Shown: positions 17,125 to 27,274, counted from the first letter of the stretch. The stretch: 64,000 bases of DNA from Epilithonimonas zeae (GCF_900141765.1 NZ_FSRK01000001.1:2294001-2358000), one strand, 5' to 3'. Notes: generated by a model from the sequence alone, not told the origin. Program-made: numbers and translations.

Positions 17125-19635
17125 ATGAAAAAGATATTCATAGCTGCACTTTTCTTGGGTGCAATTTTTAATTCAAATGTTGCTTTTGCACAGACAGAAA
17201 CTTCAGGTAGAAATGTTCCTTATAGAGCAACACACACCAAAACCACAGAACTTAAACACACCAAACTGAAAGTCAATTTCGATTATCAGAAAGAGCAAAT
17301 GAATGGTGAAGAATGGCTTACAGCAAGTCCTTTCTTCTATGCAACCAACGAGTTGGTTCTTGATGCAAAAGGAATGCTGATTCACGAAGTGGCTTTGGAC
17401 AAAAATGGTTCTAAGTCGCCTTTAAAATTCGATTATAAAAATGATGAGTTGAAAATCACACTTGATAAAACTTATCAAAAAAATCAGGATTACACGGTTT
17501 ACATCAAATATACAGCCCGTCCGAATGAAGTAAAACAAGAGGGAAGCAAAGCAATCAGCGATGCAAAAGGTCTTTATTTCATCAATGCGCAGGGCAAAGA
17601 CCCGGATAAACCAACTCAAATATGGACGCAGGGAGAAACAGAATCTTCATCTGCTTGGTTCCCGACAATTGATAAATCCAACCAAAAAACAACTCAGGAA
17701 ATCTATATGACTGTTCCTGATAAATATGTTACCCTTTCCAACGGTATTCTGAAAGATTCTCAAAAAGAATCCGGAAATATGAGAACCGACCATTGGGTGA
17801 TGGATAAGAGACATTCGACTTACCTTTTCTTTATGGGCGTTGGAGAGTACGCTATTGTGAAGGATAAATGGAGAAATATTCCTGTCGATTATTACATCGA
17901 AAAGGAATATGAACCTTATGCAAAACAGATTTACGGAAACACTCCAGAAATGATTGAGTTCTTTTCTAAGAAGTTAGGCTACGATTATCCTTGGGCAAAA
18001 TATGCGCAAATCTCGGGAAGAGATTATGTTTCCGGAGCAATGGAAAATACAACAGCGACTCTTCACGGAAGTGATATTCTTCAGAAACCTGGACAATTAA
18101 TCGATGAGAATAAATGGGAAGACACCATCGCTCACGAATTATTTCATCATTGGTTTGGAGATTTAGTAACGGCAGAAAGCTGGAGTAATTTAACTGTTAA
18201 CGAGTCTTTTGCTAACTATTCCGAATATCTTTGGAACGAGTATAAGTACGGAAAAGATCAAGCCGATTATCACCAGATGGAAGATGTGAACCATTACATT
18301 CATAATCCTGCAGATTTCAAAAAGAATTTGGTGAGATTCGATTACGCTTCTCGTGAAGATGTTTTTGATTTGGTTACTTATCAGAAAGGCGGCGGAATCC
18401 TTCATATGTTGAGAAATTATCTTGGTGATGATGCTTTCTTTGCCGGAATGAATGACTATCTAAAAACGTATGAATATGGTAACGCCGAAGCGCATCAGTT
18501 AAGATTAGCATTCGAAAAAGTATCCGGAAAAGATTTGAACTGGTTCTTCAATCAATGGTATTTCGGAAGCGGACATCCAAAATTGAGCTATACTTCAACT
18601 TACGAACCTGTTAAAAAGCAAGTGACTGTGGTCATCAATCAATCTCAGGATCAGCCTTTCGAGTTTCCTTTAACGATCGATGTTTATGATAGCGGAAAAC
18701 CAATCAGAAAACAAGTTTGGGTAGATGCCAAGGCGAAAAATACGTTCACTTTTGATTCTTCTAAAACACCTGACTTGATTAATATTAATGCTGACGGAAT
18801 CTTGGTTGCAGATATTACGGAGACTAAAACACCAGAACAAAGTTTCCTTCAGTTCACGGGATCTAAAGAATACAAAAGCAAATCTATTGCGCTGAGTAAT
18901 ATTAAAGAAGAAGCTGGAAAAAATCCTGCAGGTATCAAATTGTTGGCAGCAGCATTGAAAGATCCTTTCTTCAGAATCAGAGAACAGGCATTGGAGCAAA
19001 TTGATTTAACCATTCCGGATCAGGCAAAAGCTTTGACTGTTGAGGTTGAAAAATTGGCTTCTAATGATCCGAAAACTCTGGTTCAGGCAGCAGCAATTTC
19101 AGCTTTAGCAAAAACTAAAAATGCTAAGTACAGTTCTATCTATGAAAAAGGATTGAATGCCGTTTCTAATGCTGTAAAAGGTTCTTCATTGGCAGGAATT
19201 GCAGAATTGGATCCGTCAAAAGCAGCAACATCTATTGAAAACATTGATCTGAACGGTGCTTCGGATGATTTGATTTCGAAGCTGCTTCCAATCATTGTGA
19301 AGAATAAGATTGAGAAACAAATGCCGGCTATCGGGACAACGGTTGCCTTCTACCCTTTCATCAAATTCCAGGATCCGACTTTAGGCAAATCTGCTGAGGA
19401 AGGATACAATTGGATTATGAGTTCTGACAACCTGAAAGCAACCGAAAAAGTAACTAAAGTTCTGGTTCAGGCAAAATCTCAAATGCCAGACAATCCACAA
19501 GTGAAAATGATGATTGTACAAATGCTGAAAGACGGACTGAACAAGAAAATGGAAGTTCTGAAAAACAATCCGAACAGCCCAACGATTAATCAACAGATTA
19601 ACGCCATTAACAAAACAATTGAAGCTTTTAAATAA
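17125..19635 (+). CDS. M1 family metallo-aminopeptidase with HEAT-like tail
   Basis: The 836-residue exported aminopeptidase has a signal peptide ending AFAQ at residue 23, the substrate-binding GAMEN at 304-308, zinc motif HELFH at 337-341 and third ligand E360 (TVNES). An Ala/Leu-rich helical C-terminal part from about 590 resembles HEAT repeats. It trims N-terminal residues from peptides, probably in the periplasm. A second M1 enzyme with a secretion tail is encoded at 30482. A bidirectional terminator follows. Confidence 0.95.
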   Translation: MKKIFIAALFLGAIFNSNVAFAQTETSGRNVPYRATHTKTTELKHTKLKVNFDYQKEQMNGEEWLTASPFFYATNELVLDAKGMLIHEVALDKNGSKSPLKFDYKNDELKITLDKTYQKNQDYTVYIKYTARPNEVKQEGSKAISDAKGLYFINAQGKDPDKPTQIWTQGETESSSAWFPTIDKSNQKTTQEIYMTVPDKYVTLSNGILKDSQKESGNMRTDHWVMDKRHSTYLFFMGVGEYAIVKDKWRNIPVDYYIEKEYEPYAKQIYGNTPEMIEFFSKKLGYDYPWAKYAQISGRDYVSGAMENTTATLHGSDILQKPGQLIDENKWEDTIAHELFHHWFGDLVTAESWSNLTVNESFANYSEYLWNEYKYGKDQADYHQMEDVNHYIHNPADFKKNLVRFDYASREDVFDLVTYQKGGGILHMLRNYLGDDAFFAGMNDYLKTYEYGNAEAHQLRLAFEKVSGKDLNWFFNQWYFGSGHPKLSYTSTYEPVKKQVTVVINQSQDQPFEFPLTIDVYDSGKPIRKQVWVDAKAKNTFTFDSSKTPDLININADGILVADITETKTPEQSFLQFTGSKEYKSKSIALSNIKEEAGKNPAGIKLLAAALKDPFFRIREQALEQIDLTIPDQAKALTVEVEKLASNDPKTLVQAAAISALAKTKNAKYSSIYEKGLNAVSNAVKGSSLAGIAELDPSKAATSIENIDLNGASDDLISKLLPIIVKNKIEKQMPAIGTTVAFYPFIKFQDPTLGKSAEEGYNWIMSSDNLKATEKVTKVLVQAKSQMPDNPQVKMMIVQMLKDGLNKKMEVLKNNPNSPTINQQINAINKTIEAFK

Positions 19636-19655
19636 AGTCTCATCACGAATATCAA

Positions 19656-19688
19656 TAAAAAAGCCATCTCAATTGAGATGGCTTTTTT
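19656..19688. terminator. Bidirectional intrinsic terminator
   Basis: AAAAAAGCCATCTCA and its complement (9-bp GC-containing core plus A/T flanks) lie between the convergent M1 peptidase and HU-like genes. T runs occur on both strands. Confidence 0.9.
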
Positions 19689-19811
19689 ATTAAATTATAT
19701 TTTAAGAAATAAATCCCGCAGACCAAAATAGCAAAAAAACACAAATGATTAAGACAGTACAATCCACCAACCAATACTATGAGATCTGCAGGAAAATCAT
19801 CAACCAAAAAC

Positions 19812-20195
19812 TTAGCCTTTCTTCTGGAACGTGGCCAGCTTCAAAGCATCTTTTATCATTTTACCGGGGCGGAACACCGCTTTTACAGTTTTGATATTGG
19901 CAGCAGTCACTTCCTTCTCTGTTTCTGCACCCACACTGGATCCGCCAGCTTGCAAGGTGAAATATTCTCCTACGTAAACAATTTTACCATCGGCTACATC
20001 CTGTGCGATCTTCTCGAAAGTACTTTCCAAGACGGCAAGGATATCAGCTTTTGAAACAGTGGACATTGTGCTGGCGTGCTTTGCAAGATCAGACAAAGTG
20101 GTTTTACCATCACCTATGATATTGGCGTAATACTTTGCAGGATCATCTCTTTTTTGAGGATTGGCTCTTTGAACCACACTAAATTTAATTGACAT
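19812..20195 (-). CDS. HU-related DNA-binding protein (Bacteroidota type)
   Basis: The 127-residue protein matches the HU_rel group (TIGR01201-like) found in Bacteroidota. Features include the N-terminal MSIKFSVVQRANPQK, an HU-like helical part (SKADILAVLESTFEKIAQDVADGKIVYVGEYFTL) and FRPGK near residue 107. It is longer than canonical HU (about 90 residues) owing to an N-terminal extension. It probably bends or packages DNA. An unusual 22-bp tandem repeat lies about 125 bp upstream of its start. Confidence 0.88.
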   Translation of the reverse strand: MSIKFSVVQRANPQKRDDPAKYYANIIGDGKTTLSDLAKHASTMSTVSKADILAVLESTFEKIAQDVADGKIVYVGEYFTLQAGGSSVGAETEKEVTAANIKTVKAVFRPGKMIKDALKLATFQKKG

Positions 20196-20318
20196 TGTTT
20201 GTGTTTTTAATTAAAAATTAAATTTTATTGAATGAGATAAAAGTATAAATTTTAATTAAACAAAAAAGTAAATTGAATTAATATTTTCCATCTATAGATA
20301 AAAATCTACAAATACGAT

Positions 20319-20430
20319 ATAAAACACACGTGTATTCTGTTAAAAACTCTCGTGTCTTTTCTTTAAAACACACGTGTCTTTTGATGAAAACTCTCGTGTG
20401 TTTTGATGAAAACTCTCGTGTGTTTTGGGC
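20319..20430. repeat. Five tandem 22-bp repeats with CWCWCGTGT core
   Basis: Five units of about 22 bp (AAAACWCWCGTGTSTTTTGATG pattern) run across this stretch. AAAACACACG and CGTGTGTTTT in neighbouring units are complementary, so hairpins can form. It lies between the HU-like gene's upstream region and the terminator of the ATL gene. An apparent 63-codon plus-strand frame over it is judged a by-product of the repeat. The rest of the 20196-20570 gap shows no gene. Confidence 0.8.
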
Positions 20431-20524
20431 CACCTACGCAAATGCCCTATTCATAGGACTTGCAGAAGGGCATTTTTTGAGATTAATTTCATTAAAAATC
20501 GGAGTCAATTTTTGTCATTAATTA

Positions 20525-20560
20525 TAAAAAAAGAAAATCCCTTAGCTCGTAACTAAGGGA
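20525..20560 (-). terminator. Intrinsic terminator for the ATL gene
   Basis: On the minus strand TCCCTTAG and CTAAGGGA form an 8-bp stem followed by a T-rich tract, starting about 10 bp after the stop at 20571. Confidence 0.9.
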
Positions 20561-20570
20561 CATTTATTAA

Positions 20571-20870
20571 TTATAATTCCTTCAATGGATCCCAAAAGAG
20601 GGATTTAAAGTCTTTGATCTTCCAGTTTTCCTGTACAACCACATTTTCTTTTTCCAACCTTTCCCGGAACGATGGAACCGATAACTTTCCGGAACTGCTA
20701 ATAACCCTGTGTGCCGGAACATCTTTTGGACAATTGCCCATCGCATTGCCTACGTGGCGGGAATGATTGGGATAACCCACTGCTTTTGCAATAGCGCCGT
20801 AGGTGGAAACTCTACCTTTGGGAATCAGTCTGGTGACTTCATAAACCTGTTGCTTGAATAGATCGTTCAT
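20571..20870 (-). CDS. Alkyltransferase-like (ATL) protein, MGMT family
   Basis: The 99-residue protein is the DNA-binding half of O6-alkylguanine-DNA alkyltransferase: helix-turn-helix with RVSTYGAIAKAVG and NHSRHVGNAMGNCP. The active-site PCHRV motif reads PAHRV at residues 52-56, so the alkyl-accepting cysteine is replaced by alanine. Known ATL proteins bind O6-alkylguanine and route it to nucleotide excision repair; that role is inferred. It follows the DUF5686 gene with a 2-bp gap, suggesting co-transcription. Confidence 0.9.
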   Translation of the reverse strand: MNDLFKQQVYEVTRLIPKGRVSTYGAIAKAVGYPNHSRHVGNAMGNCPKDVPAHRVISSSGKLSVPSFRERLEKENVVVQENWKIKDFKSLFWDPLKEL

Positions 20871-20872
20871 TG

Positions 20873-23335
20873 TTAAAATTCTAGAAGTTTAAGCTTTAGC
20901 TGCACAGCAAAATTATCTTTAAAATTATTGTTGGCATAATGCCCGACTCTGTAAAAGAAACCTAAGTTAAATCGTGAGCTCAGGAAGTTATTATATTCCA
21001 AACCGACTTCTTGATACAGATGATCCAAAGGCGAAAACTCAAACTGATGATACTCCGGATTTTTCATATTACCAATCACCCCTTTATAGATAAAATCGAA
21101 GCTGGATGTATTCTTACCAAAACTTTTGAAATACCACGGAATGCGATGTGTGATAAAATATCCTGCAAACTTATCATTAAAATATTTCCCTGCAGTCATC
21201 GTAGCGAATCCAAGATATGTCGTGAAATTGAAATTGGATAAGATGCCCGTATTCTTATTAGAATCCAAACCGCCCATCTCGAAAGCGTGCCATATTGGTG
21301 CTTCGCCAAGATAATAACCACCATAAACTCTTGTCCCAGTATTTCCTAAAATGGTTCTGAACTGATGTGTGTATAAAACGTCCAATCTGCTGTAATTGAA
21401 ATCGCCGCCCAGAGTTTTGTAGCCTTGTTCATAATTAAAATAAACCTCCGGGAAGTTCTGATCAAAAGTATATTTTCCGGAAGGCGTCATTATGTTTTTA
21501 CTATTCGGAGAGAATTTGATCGTCGCCAAAGAGCTGAATGTCGTAAACTGGCCGGACTGATTCATAAACCGATAATCAAATCCTGCCTCTTCGGTCTGTC
21601 TTTTTGCAGAGACATTCAGGGTCAGAGAATTAGAAAGATCGATTTCATAACCTGCGCGGAAACCGTCATACTTGTAATATTTATCATTCTGGATAGACAT
21701 TCCGGTATTATTGATGGACATCTTCATATTCCAAAGATTCTGACTGAACCTCCCCGAAGCGGCCACATCGTGGAAATATTCGATCCGGAAGAAAGAGTTT
21801 CTTTCCAAAGTTGTTCGGAAATCGATCCCTGCACCGTATTTCCAACCTCTGTCTTTGAAGCCGTAAGCCAAATAAACATCTGGCGAAATGTAACGGTTGA
21901 AACGCTCATTCATCTTAAAACCAGCACCTAATCTGAAACCTTCGTAACGGTTATATTTGGTTTGTAAAGGATCAATATCTACCAGTCCCACCGTGAATTT
22001 CCCTCTTAGTAATGCTGTTAAAACTTTGACTTTGCTATCCAATGTATATTTTTTCCCCAGACTGTCAATCTTCACATAAGTCTGCTTTTCTCTTGTAGTG
22101 AGACTGTCTGTTCTGTATTGATCCAACAATGTTCCATCTGCGTTCTGAACGCCCATTGTATAGCCACTAAACTGCGATGCTTTGAGCTCTACAGGCGTTT
22201 GGAAATCGAAATAATCGGCTTTCATATAAGCATAATTCCCAAATCTTTTGGTTTTGGATAATCGCTCTTTTTTCTCTTCAGCCGTTTCGTTATCTTTTTT
22301 CTTAACTGTCGAAAACTCTGATGAACCCATTTTGATTTTAAGGTTCTCGGTCTTCAGAAACCATTTGTTTTGAATCGGAATCCAAACCGAAGTGATGCTT
22401 CCGTCTGTTCTTACTTTGCTATTACTCTCGATTTTTTTGATGGCATAAGTTTCTTTGTCGATGTACAGATAACCGTTGTATTTTCTACGGTTAACAGGGA
22501 CTTTGTAATCTACCTGACGGAAACGGATGACGAAATTCTCTCTGCCATCAATCTCGATAGAGTCTGTCAAGAAATATCTATAAAGGCTTCTGTTTTCAGG
22601 AAGAATTTCTCTTGGGATTTTGTCTCTGTTGGATCTCAGAGCCAGCATTTCGTAAACAGGATTTTTCAAACCGGAGATTCTGTTATCCAGGATATTGACT
22701 TTCTCGCCATATTTCTTAGAATACAAAAACTGCATCGCACGTTCCCAAAGAAACATTTTGCTGTCCTTGATAACCGACATCATCTGTTCACCTTCTATAG
22801 AATCTTTTTTCTTTTTATCTTTCTGGGCAAACTCACGATTAGGAAGCTTCGACAATGAATCTTCTCTAGCATCTATGAACTTTCTGTACTCTCTAATGCT
22901 GTCCTCATCCACATCATAAGACATTTTTTCATACGACTTGTAGGAATAAGAATCTAATGCATTAGGAGAATTATCTTTAAAATTTCGGAAAACTTTATCT
23001 ATGATTGCCAAAGCTCTAGGGTCGCTTTCGTTGGAAAGTACAACGCCTTCTATCTCGTGTGTCTTGGCGTTTTGTCTGTCCAGTTCCAATTCCATTATTT
23101 TGTCAACAACCACTTCATCCCCGATAAATCCGTTGATTTCCACATCTACTTTGGAACATTTGGTTGTGAAAGTTGCCACACCTTTCTCATCGGTTTCCGT
23201 TATGTATTGGTTATTACAATAGATTTTTGCGCCTTTGATGGGTTTATGATTGTCCGCTCTAAAAACACTCAGCGTGCTTTGAGAAAAAACAAATGAAAAA
23301 CAGAACAGAAAGATTAAAGAAAAGATTTTGTTCAT
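20873..23335 (-). CDS. DUF5686 family outer-membrane protein with CarboxypepD_reg-like N-terminus
   Basis: The 820-residue protein has a signal peptide (MNKIFSLIFLFCFSFVFSQ), a carboxypeptidase-regulatory-like beta domain at about 20-85, and a long DUF5686 region with many aromatic-ended strands toward a C-terminal FKDNFAVQLKLKLLEF, typical of an outer-membrane barrel terminus. Function of the family is not established. It precedes the ATL gene by 2 bp. Confidence 0.85.
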   Translation of the reverse strand: MNKIFSLIFLFCFSFVFSQSTLSVFRADNHKPIKGAKIYCNNQYITETDEKGVATFTTKCSKVDVEINGFIGDEVVVDKIMELELDRQNAKTHEIEGVVLSNESDPRALAIIDKVFRNFKDNSPNALDSYSYKSYEKMSYDVDEDSIREYRKFIDAREDSLSKLPNREFAQKDKKKKDSIEGEQMMSVIKDSKMFLWERAMQFLYSKKYGEKVNILDNRISGLKNPVYEMLALRSNRDKIPREILPENRSLYRYFLTDSIEIDGRENFVIRFRQVDYKVPVNRRKYNGYLYIDKETYAIKKIESNSKVRTDGSITSVWIPIQNKWFLKTENLKIKMGSSEFSTVKKKDNETAEEKKERLSKTKRFGNYAYMKADYFDFQTPVELKASQFSGYTMGVQNADGTLLDQYRTDSLTTREKQTYVKIDSLGKKYTLDSKVKVLTALLRGKFTVGLVDIDPLQTKYNRYEGFRLGAGFKMNERFNRYISPDVYLAYGFKDRGWKYGAGIDFRTTLERNSFFRIEYFHDVAASGRFSQNLWNMKMSINNTGMSIQNDKYYKYDGFRAGYEIDLSNSLTLNVSAKRQTEEAGFDYRFMNQSGQFTTFSSLATIKFSPNSKNIMTPSGKYTFDQNFPEVYFNYEQGYKTLGGDFNYSRLDVLYTHQFRTILGNTGTRVYGGYYLGEAPIWHAFEMGGLDSNKNTGILSNFNFTTYLGFATMTAGKYFNDKFAGYFITHRIPWYFKSFGKNTSSFDFIYKGVIGNMKNPEYHQFEFSPLDHLYQEVGLEYNNFLSSRFNLGFFYRVGHYANNNFKDNFAVQLKLKLLEF

Positions 23336-23463
23336 AGTTTAGTTTTATTAAGTAGTCAAAAAATTACCGGTATTGTTACGAAATTTCTTCTTTCTAATTT
23401 ACAAATTAATTTATTACAACAAATTACCTTATACAATATCAAGCCAAAGTTTGTCTTACAAAG

Positions 23464-23495
23464 AAAAAACCGAACATTTTTCAACATTCGGTTTT
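23464..23495 (-). terminator. Intrinsic terminator after the GH5 gene
   Basis: On the minus strand the gene at 23521 is followed by AACCGAA...TTCGGTT and a T run. It is AT-rich but well formed. Confidence 0.8.
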
Positions 23496-23520
23496 ATTAG
23501 TTTTAGTTTAAATTCAATTT

Positions 23521-25251
23521 TTATTGAAGTTCGAAGTAATTAAGGTTAGCATTTCCAGCTTCAAAGTACAATCTCAATTTATTTTCTCCTTTTACCAAGT
23601 TGATGTTATTTACAGAAACTGTTTTCCAAGCTTTTCCTGTTGGAGCTAATTTTATATTGCCCAAATCATCGCCATTTTCTGTTTTGATGACCAATTCTGA
23701 AGCTTGAGCAGAATCATTATTATATCTAATGTTCAATTTATATTTCTTAGCCAGATTGCTATTCACCGTATATTGTAGCCACTCTCCTTTTTCAGTTTTC
23801 CCCACATAATATTTGTTGGTGATTTTATCATTACAAGCGTAGATATCAACACCATCATTTCTCATTTTATTTCCGGAGTTCCATTCTGTATGAGTTCCAT
23901 TACTCACCCAAAGGTTTTGGAAATCGTTATCAGAATAAGCACTGCCAAATCTTCCCAAATCATATTCTGTCGCAAAGATTCTTCCCGGCGCAATGTGATT
24001 TTTATAAGGTCTTGTGCTTTCATCATTTACCTGACGGAACAATGCATCGATAACATCTTTTTTAACTTCTACATTTTCCAATTTATAATTATAAGCAATC
24101 TTCATCAATGTTTTCTTGGCAAATTCTTTCGTTGGTTTAGTTCCGCCATTTTTCCAATAATTTAATAGCTTTTGATAATCCGGAGTGATTTTCACATTGG
24201 TTACTCCAGCGATATTATCAATCTTTTTCATTGGCCAATAAGCGTAACCGATGTTATTTTTCAATAACAATTGGTTCAGTTCTGTAAACCAGACATTAGA
24301 ATTTTCGCCCGTTTCGCCTAACCAAGCTGGAACATTTAGTTTTTCTCTTAAATCGATAATATTCTGGATAGCATCTTGAGAATTAGTTGTCCAATATTTG
24401 TGAAAACTTAAAACCAAATTATCATCCCAAAGTTTCGGTAAACCATTGTAATTATTTCCCCAACCGTTACCTTCCAAAATGATAATGTGCTTTTTATCGA
24501 CCTGGCGAATGGCTTCCGTAATATCTTTCTGAAGCTTCCAAAGTGGCGCGTTGGACATCTCGTCGGTTCCATTCGGATTTTTTCCTGTGAACGGATAGTT
24601 AGGTTCGTTAATCAAATCGTAGCCGCCAATCCATTCCTTATCTTTATAGCGTTCTGCCAGCTTTTTCCAAAGTGCAATTGTCTTTTTCTGATTCTCCTCG
24701 CTTTCCCAAAGATTCGGTTTTGATTTGTCATTATCGGAAATATTGGCGTCGTTTCCTTGTCCACCAGGTACCGCGTGAAGGTCAAGAATCAAATAGATTT
24801 TGTTATCCTCGCACCATTTCAAAAGATTATCCGTCATTTGGAAACCTTCTTCCAACCAAGTATTTTGTCCTTTTACAGGTTCTTTTTCTATTGGTAAAGT
24901 GTAAAGATTATAATGCATCGGAAGCCTGATGGAATTGAATCCCCATTTTGCTAAAGAATCGATGTCTTTTTTGGTAATTCCGTTTTTGAGATAAGCTTTG
25001 TAGAATTCGTTTTTTCCATCTTCGCCTGCTACTTCTGCAATTTTTTCTTTGATTTGATATTGTGGTCCGGCAAAATCAGCCGTCTTAAGCATATAACCTT
25101 CCTGAAGCATCCAACCGCCCAATCCAAGACCTTTCAAATAAATATTTTCACCTTTAGAATTGACAATTTTTTGACCCTGAGTTTTCAGAAAGCCTTGAGC
25201 GTTCCCAAATTGAGACAATAATAAAGCGCATAAAACGGTAGTTCTTAACAT
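23521..25251 (-). CDS. GH5 glycoside hydrolase with C-terminal carbohydrate-binding module
   Basis: The 576-residue secreted enzyme has a signal peptide ending NAQ (residue 19) and a GH5 barrel: FNSIRLPMHYN, acid/base E216 in LINEPN and nucleophile E313 in LGETGE. From about residue 430 a CBM6-like beta-sandwich follows (DIYACNDK, GEWLQYTVNSNLAKKYKLN, NKLRLYFEAGNANLNYFEL). It probably acts on beta-glucan, mannan or related polymer. It is not next to other polysaccharide genes and ends in its own terminator. Confidence 0.9.
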   Translation of the reverse strand: MLRTTVLCALLLSQFGNAQGFLKTQGQKIVNSKGENIYLKGLGLGGWMLQEGYMLKTADFAGPQYQIKEKIAEVAGEDGKNEFYKAYLKNGITKKDIDSLAKWGFNSIRLPMHYNLYTLPIEKEPVKGQNTWLEEGFQMTDNLLKWCEDNKIYLILDLHAVPGGQGNDANISDNDKSKPNLWESEENQKKTIALWKKLAERYKDKEWIGGYDLINEPNYPFTGKNPNGTDEMSNAPLWKLQKDITEAIRQVDKKHIIILEGNGWGNNYNGLPKLWDDNLVLSFHKYWTTNSQDAIQNIIDLREKLNVPAWLGETGENSNVWFTELNQLLLKNNIGYAYWPMKKIDNIAGVTNVKITPDYQKLLNYWKNGGTKPTKEFAKKTLMKIAYNYKLENVEVKKDVIDALFRQVNDESTRPYKNHIAPGRIFATEYDLGRFGSAYSDNDFQNLWVSNGTHTEWNSGNKMRNDGVDIYACNDKITNKYYVGKTEKGEWLQYTVNSNLAKKYKLNIRYNNDSAQASELVIKTENGDDLGNIKLAPTGKAWKTVSVNNINLVKGENKLRLYFEAGNANLNYFELQ

Positions 25252-25313
25252 ATTTTCATTTTTTACTAAGATAATACTATTTTGTTAGCAAAAAATAAAT
25301 TTGTTAAAATTGA

Positions 25314-27248
25314 TTAATTGAACTTCATATTCTGAATTCTAACTGCATTTAAAATTGCTAAAAGTGCCACACCAACATCTGCAAAAACGGCTTCCCACAT
25401 ATTGGCTAATCCTCCGGCTCCAAGAATCAGAACAATCACTTTGACTCCAAAAGCTAACCCTATATTTTGATAAACAATTTTCTTCGTCGCTTTTCCGATT
25501 TTGATCGCAGTTGCAATTTTCGAAGGCTGGTCTGTTTGAATAACTACATCCGCAGTTTCAATCGCAGCATCGGAACCTAATCCGCCCATCGCCATTCCAA
25601 CATCACTCAAAGCCAAAACCGGCGCATCATTGATTCCGTCTCCAACAAAAGCAACAACTTCTTTTGGATTACTTTTCAGATTTTCCAATTTCTCAACTTT
25701 TCCTTCGGGAAGCAGACCACCGAAAGCAGAATCGATTCCTAATTTTTTAGAAATATTTTGAGTTAGAGAGTCTTTATCACCGCTTAACATCATGGTTTTG
25801 ATGTTGTTATTTTTCAAATTACTAATCGCCAATTCCGAATCTTCTTTAACCTCATCGGAAATCGTGATGTAACCTTTATATTCATTATCAATAGCTAAAA
25901 CAACAGTTGTTTCTACAATTTCTTCCAAGAATTCCGGATAATTGATATTAAAAGTTTTCAGAAGTTTTGTATTTCCTGCAAGAACTCTTTGTTGATTAAT
26001 AACCGCTTTTATTCCTTTTCCGGAAATCTCTTCTACAGATTCCGGAATCTGATTGGAAGGATGAAATTCTGAAACGGCTTTCGCAATAGGATGTGTAGAA
26101 TGACTTTCAACCGATGATAAAATGGAAAGAAAATCTTCTTTCGAAATGTTCTCCGGAACAATATCCTGAACTTTGAAAACACCTTTTGTCAACGTTCCGG
26201 TTTTATCCATTACAACTGTTGTTACATTCGCAATAATATCGAGGAAATTAGAACCTTTGAACAAAATTCCGTTTCTGGAAGCGGCGCCAATTCCACCAAA
26301 ATACCCCAACGGAATTGAAATAACCAGTGCGCAAGGACAAGAAATCACCAAGAAAACCAAACCTCTGTAAAGCCAATCTTTGAAAACATAATTTTCTACA
26401 AAGAGATATGGAACAAGTGTTACCAAAAGAGCTAAAACGAAAACAATTGGCGTATAAATCTTTGCAAATCGTCTGATGAACAATTCGGTTTTGGCTTTTC
26501 TGGAACTTGCATCCTGAACCATTTGAAGAATCCTGACAATCGAACTATTCTCGAATAATTTGGTTGTTTCGATTTCGATGACTTGGTCTAAGTTCAGCAT
26601 TCCGGCAAGAACTTCTTCCAATTTTTGGATTGATGAGGGTTTACTTTCTCCTGTTAAAGCTGATGTGTTGAGACTTGCTTTTTCCGACAACAAAACACCA
26701 TCCAACGGAATCTTCTCTCCTACTTTCACCTGAATCTTTTCCCCGATTTTGACATCATCTGGAGCAATAGTTTTCCAATTTCCATCTCGGAAAACGGTGG
26801 CTTCTTTCGGACGAACATCTAATAATGATTTGATATTATTTCGAGCTCTGTTAACTGCAGATTCCTGGAACATTTCGCCGATTGTATAAAATAGCATCAC
26901 GGCAACACCTTCGGGAAATTCGCCAATTGCAAAAGCGCCAATTGTTGCAATTCCCATCAATGAAAACTCATTGAAGAAATCTAAATTCTTTGCCAGTTCC
27001 AACGCTTCTTTGAAAACTGTGAACGCCACTAATATATAAGACACGAAATACCAGCTAAATCTCAGCCAAACGTTGTTGGTAAACCAATCGGCTTTAATCC
27101 AGAAATCTAAAATGAGTCCAGAGAAAAATATGATTAAACTGATGTATAATGCAATTTTTGAATTACCGTGAGAATGGTCGTGGTCACTGTGGTCGTGAGC
27201 TCCGTGGTTGTGCTCTTTCTTCGGTTTTGTACTGCAACACTCTTCCAT
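25314..27248 (-). CDS. P1B-type metal-translocating ATPase, probably zinc/cadmium export
   Basis: The 644-residue pump has no N-terminal HMA domain but a His/Asp-rich start (residues 1-30, with CC and repeated HDH). Motifs seen are TGES 199-202, the membrane metal site CPC 304-306, phosphorylated D348 in DKTGT, STHP, and an Asp in the last helix pair (FADVGVALLAILNAVR), which fits the P1B-2 Zn/Cd/Pb group. A direct-repeat/palindrome sits 30 bp upstream, and a Fur-family gene lies just upstream in the same direction, so metal-dependent control is likely. Confidence 0.92.
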   Translation of the reverse strand: MEECCSTKPKKEHNHGAHDHSDHDHSHGNSKIALYISLIIFFSGLILDFWIKADWFTNNVWLRFSWYFVSYILVAFTVFKEALELAKNLDFFNEFSLMGIATIGAFAIGEFPEGVAVMLFYTIGEMFQESAVNRARNNIKSLLDVRPKEATVFRDGNWKTIAPDDVKIGEKIQVKVGEKIPLDGVLLSEKASLNTSALTGESKPSSIQKLEEVLAGMLNLDQVIEIETTKLFENSSIVRILQMVQDASSRKAKTELFIRRFAKIYTPIVFVLALLVTLVPYLFVENYVFKDWLYRGLVFLVISCPCALVISIPLGYFGGIGAASRNGILFKGSNFLDIIANVTTVVMDKTGTLTKGVFKVQDIVPENISKEDFLSILSSVESHSTHPIAKAVSEFHPSNQIPESVEEISGKGIKAVINQQRVLAGNTKLLKTFNINYPEFLEEIVETTVVLAIDNEYKGYITISDEVKEDSELAISNLKNNNIKTMMLSGDKDSLTQNISKKLGIDSAFGGLLPEGKVEKLENLKSNPKEVVAFVGDGINDAPVLALSDVGMAMGGLGSDAAIETADVVIQTDQPSKIATAIKIGKATKKIVYQNIGLAFGVKVIVLILGAGGLANMWEAVFADVGVALLAILNAVRIQNMKFN

Positions 27249-27274
27249 ATCGAAATAATTTTTAACAAAGATAT

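Noticed and set aside
20319-20430. CRISPR array
   Set aside because: Units are directly adjacent without unique spacers, and no cas genes are nearby.
20330-20521. Plus-strand frame of 63 codons across the 22-bp repeats
   Set aside because: Its peptide is just the translated repeat, it has no promoter, and base composition follows the repeat rather than codon use.
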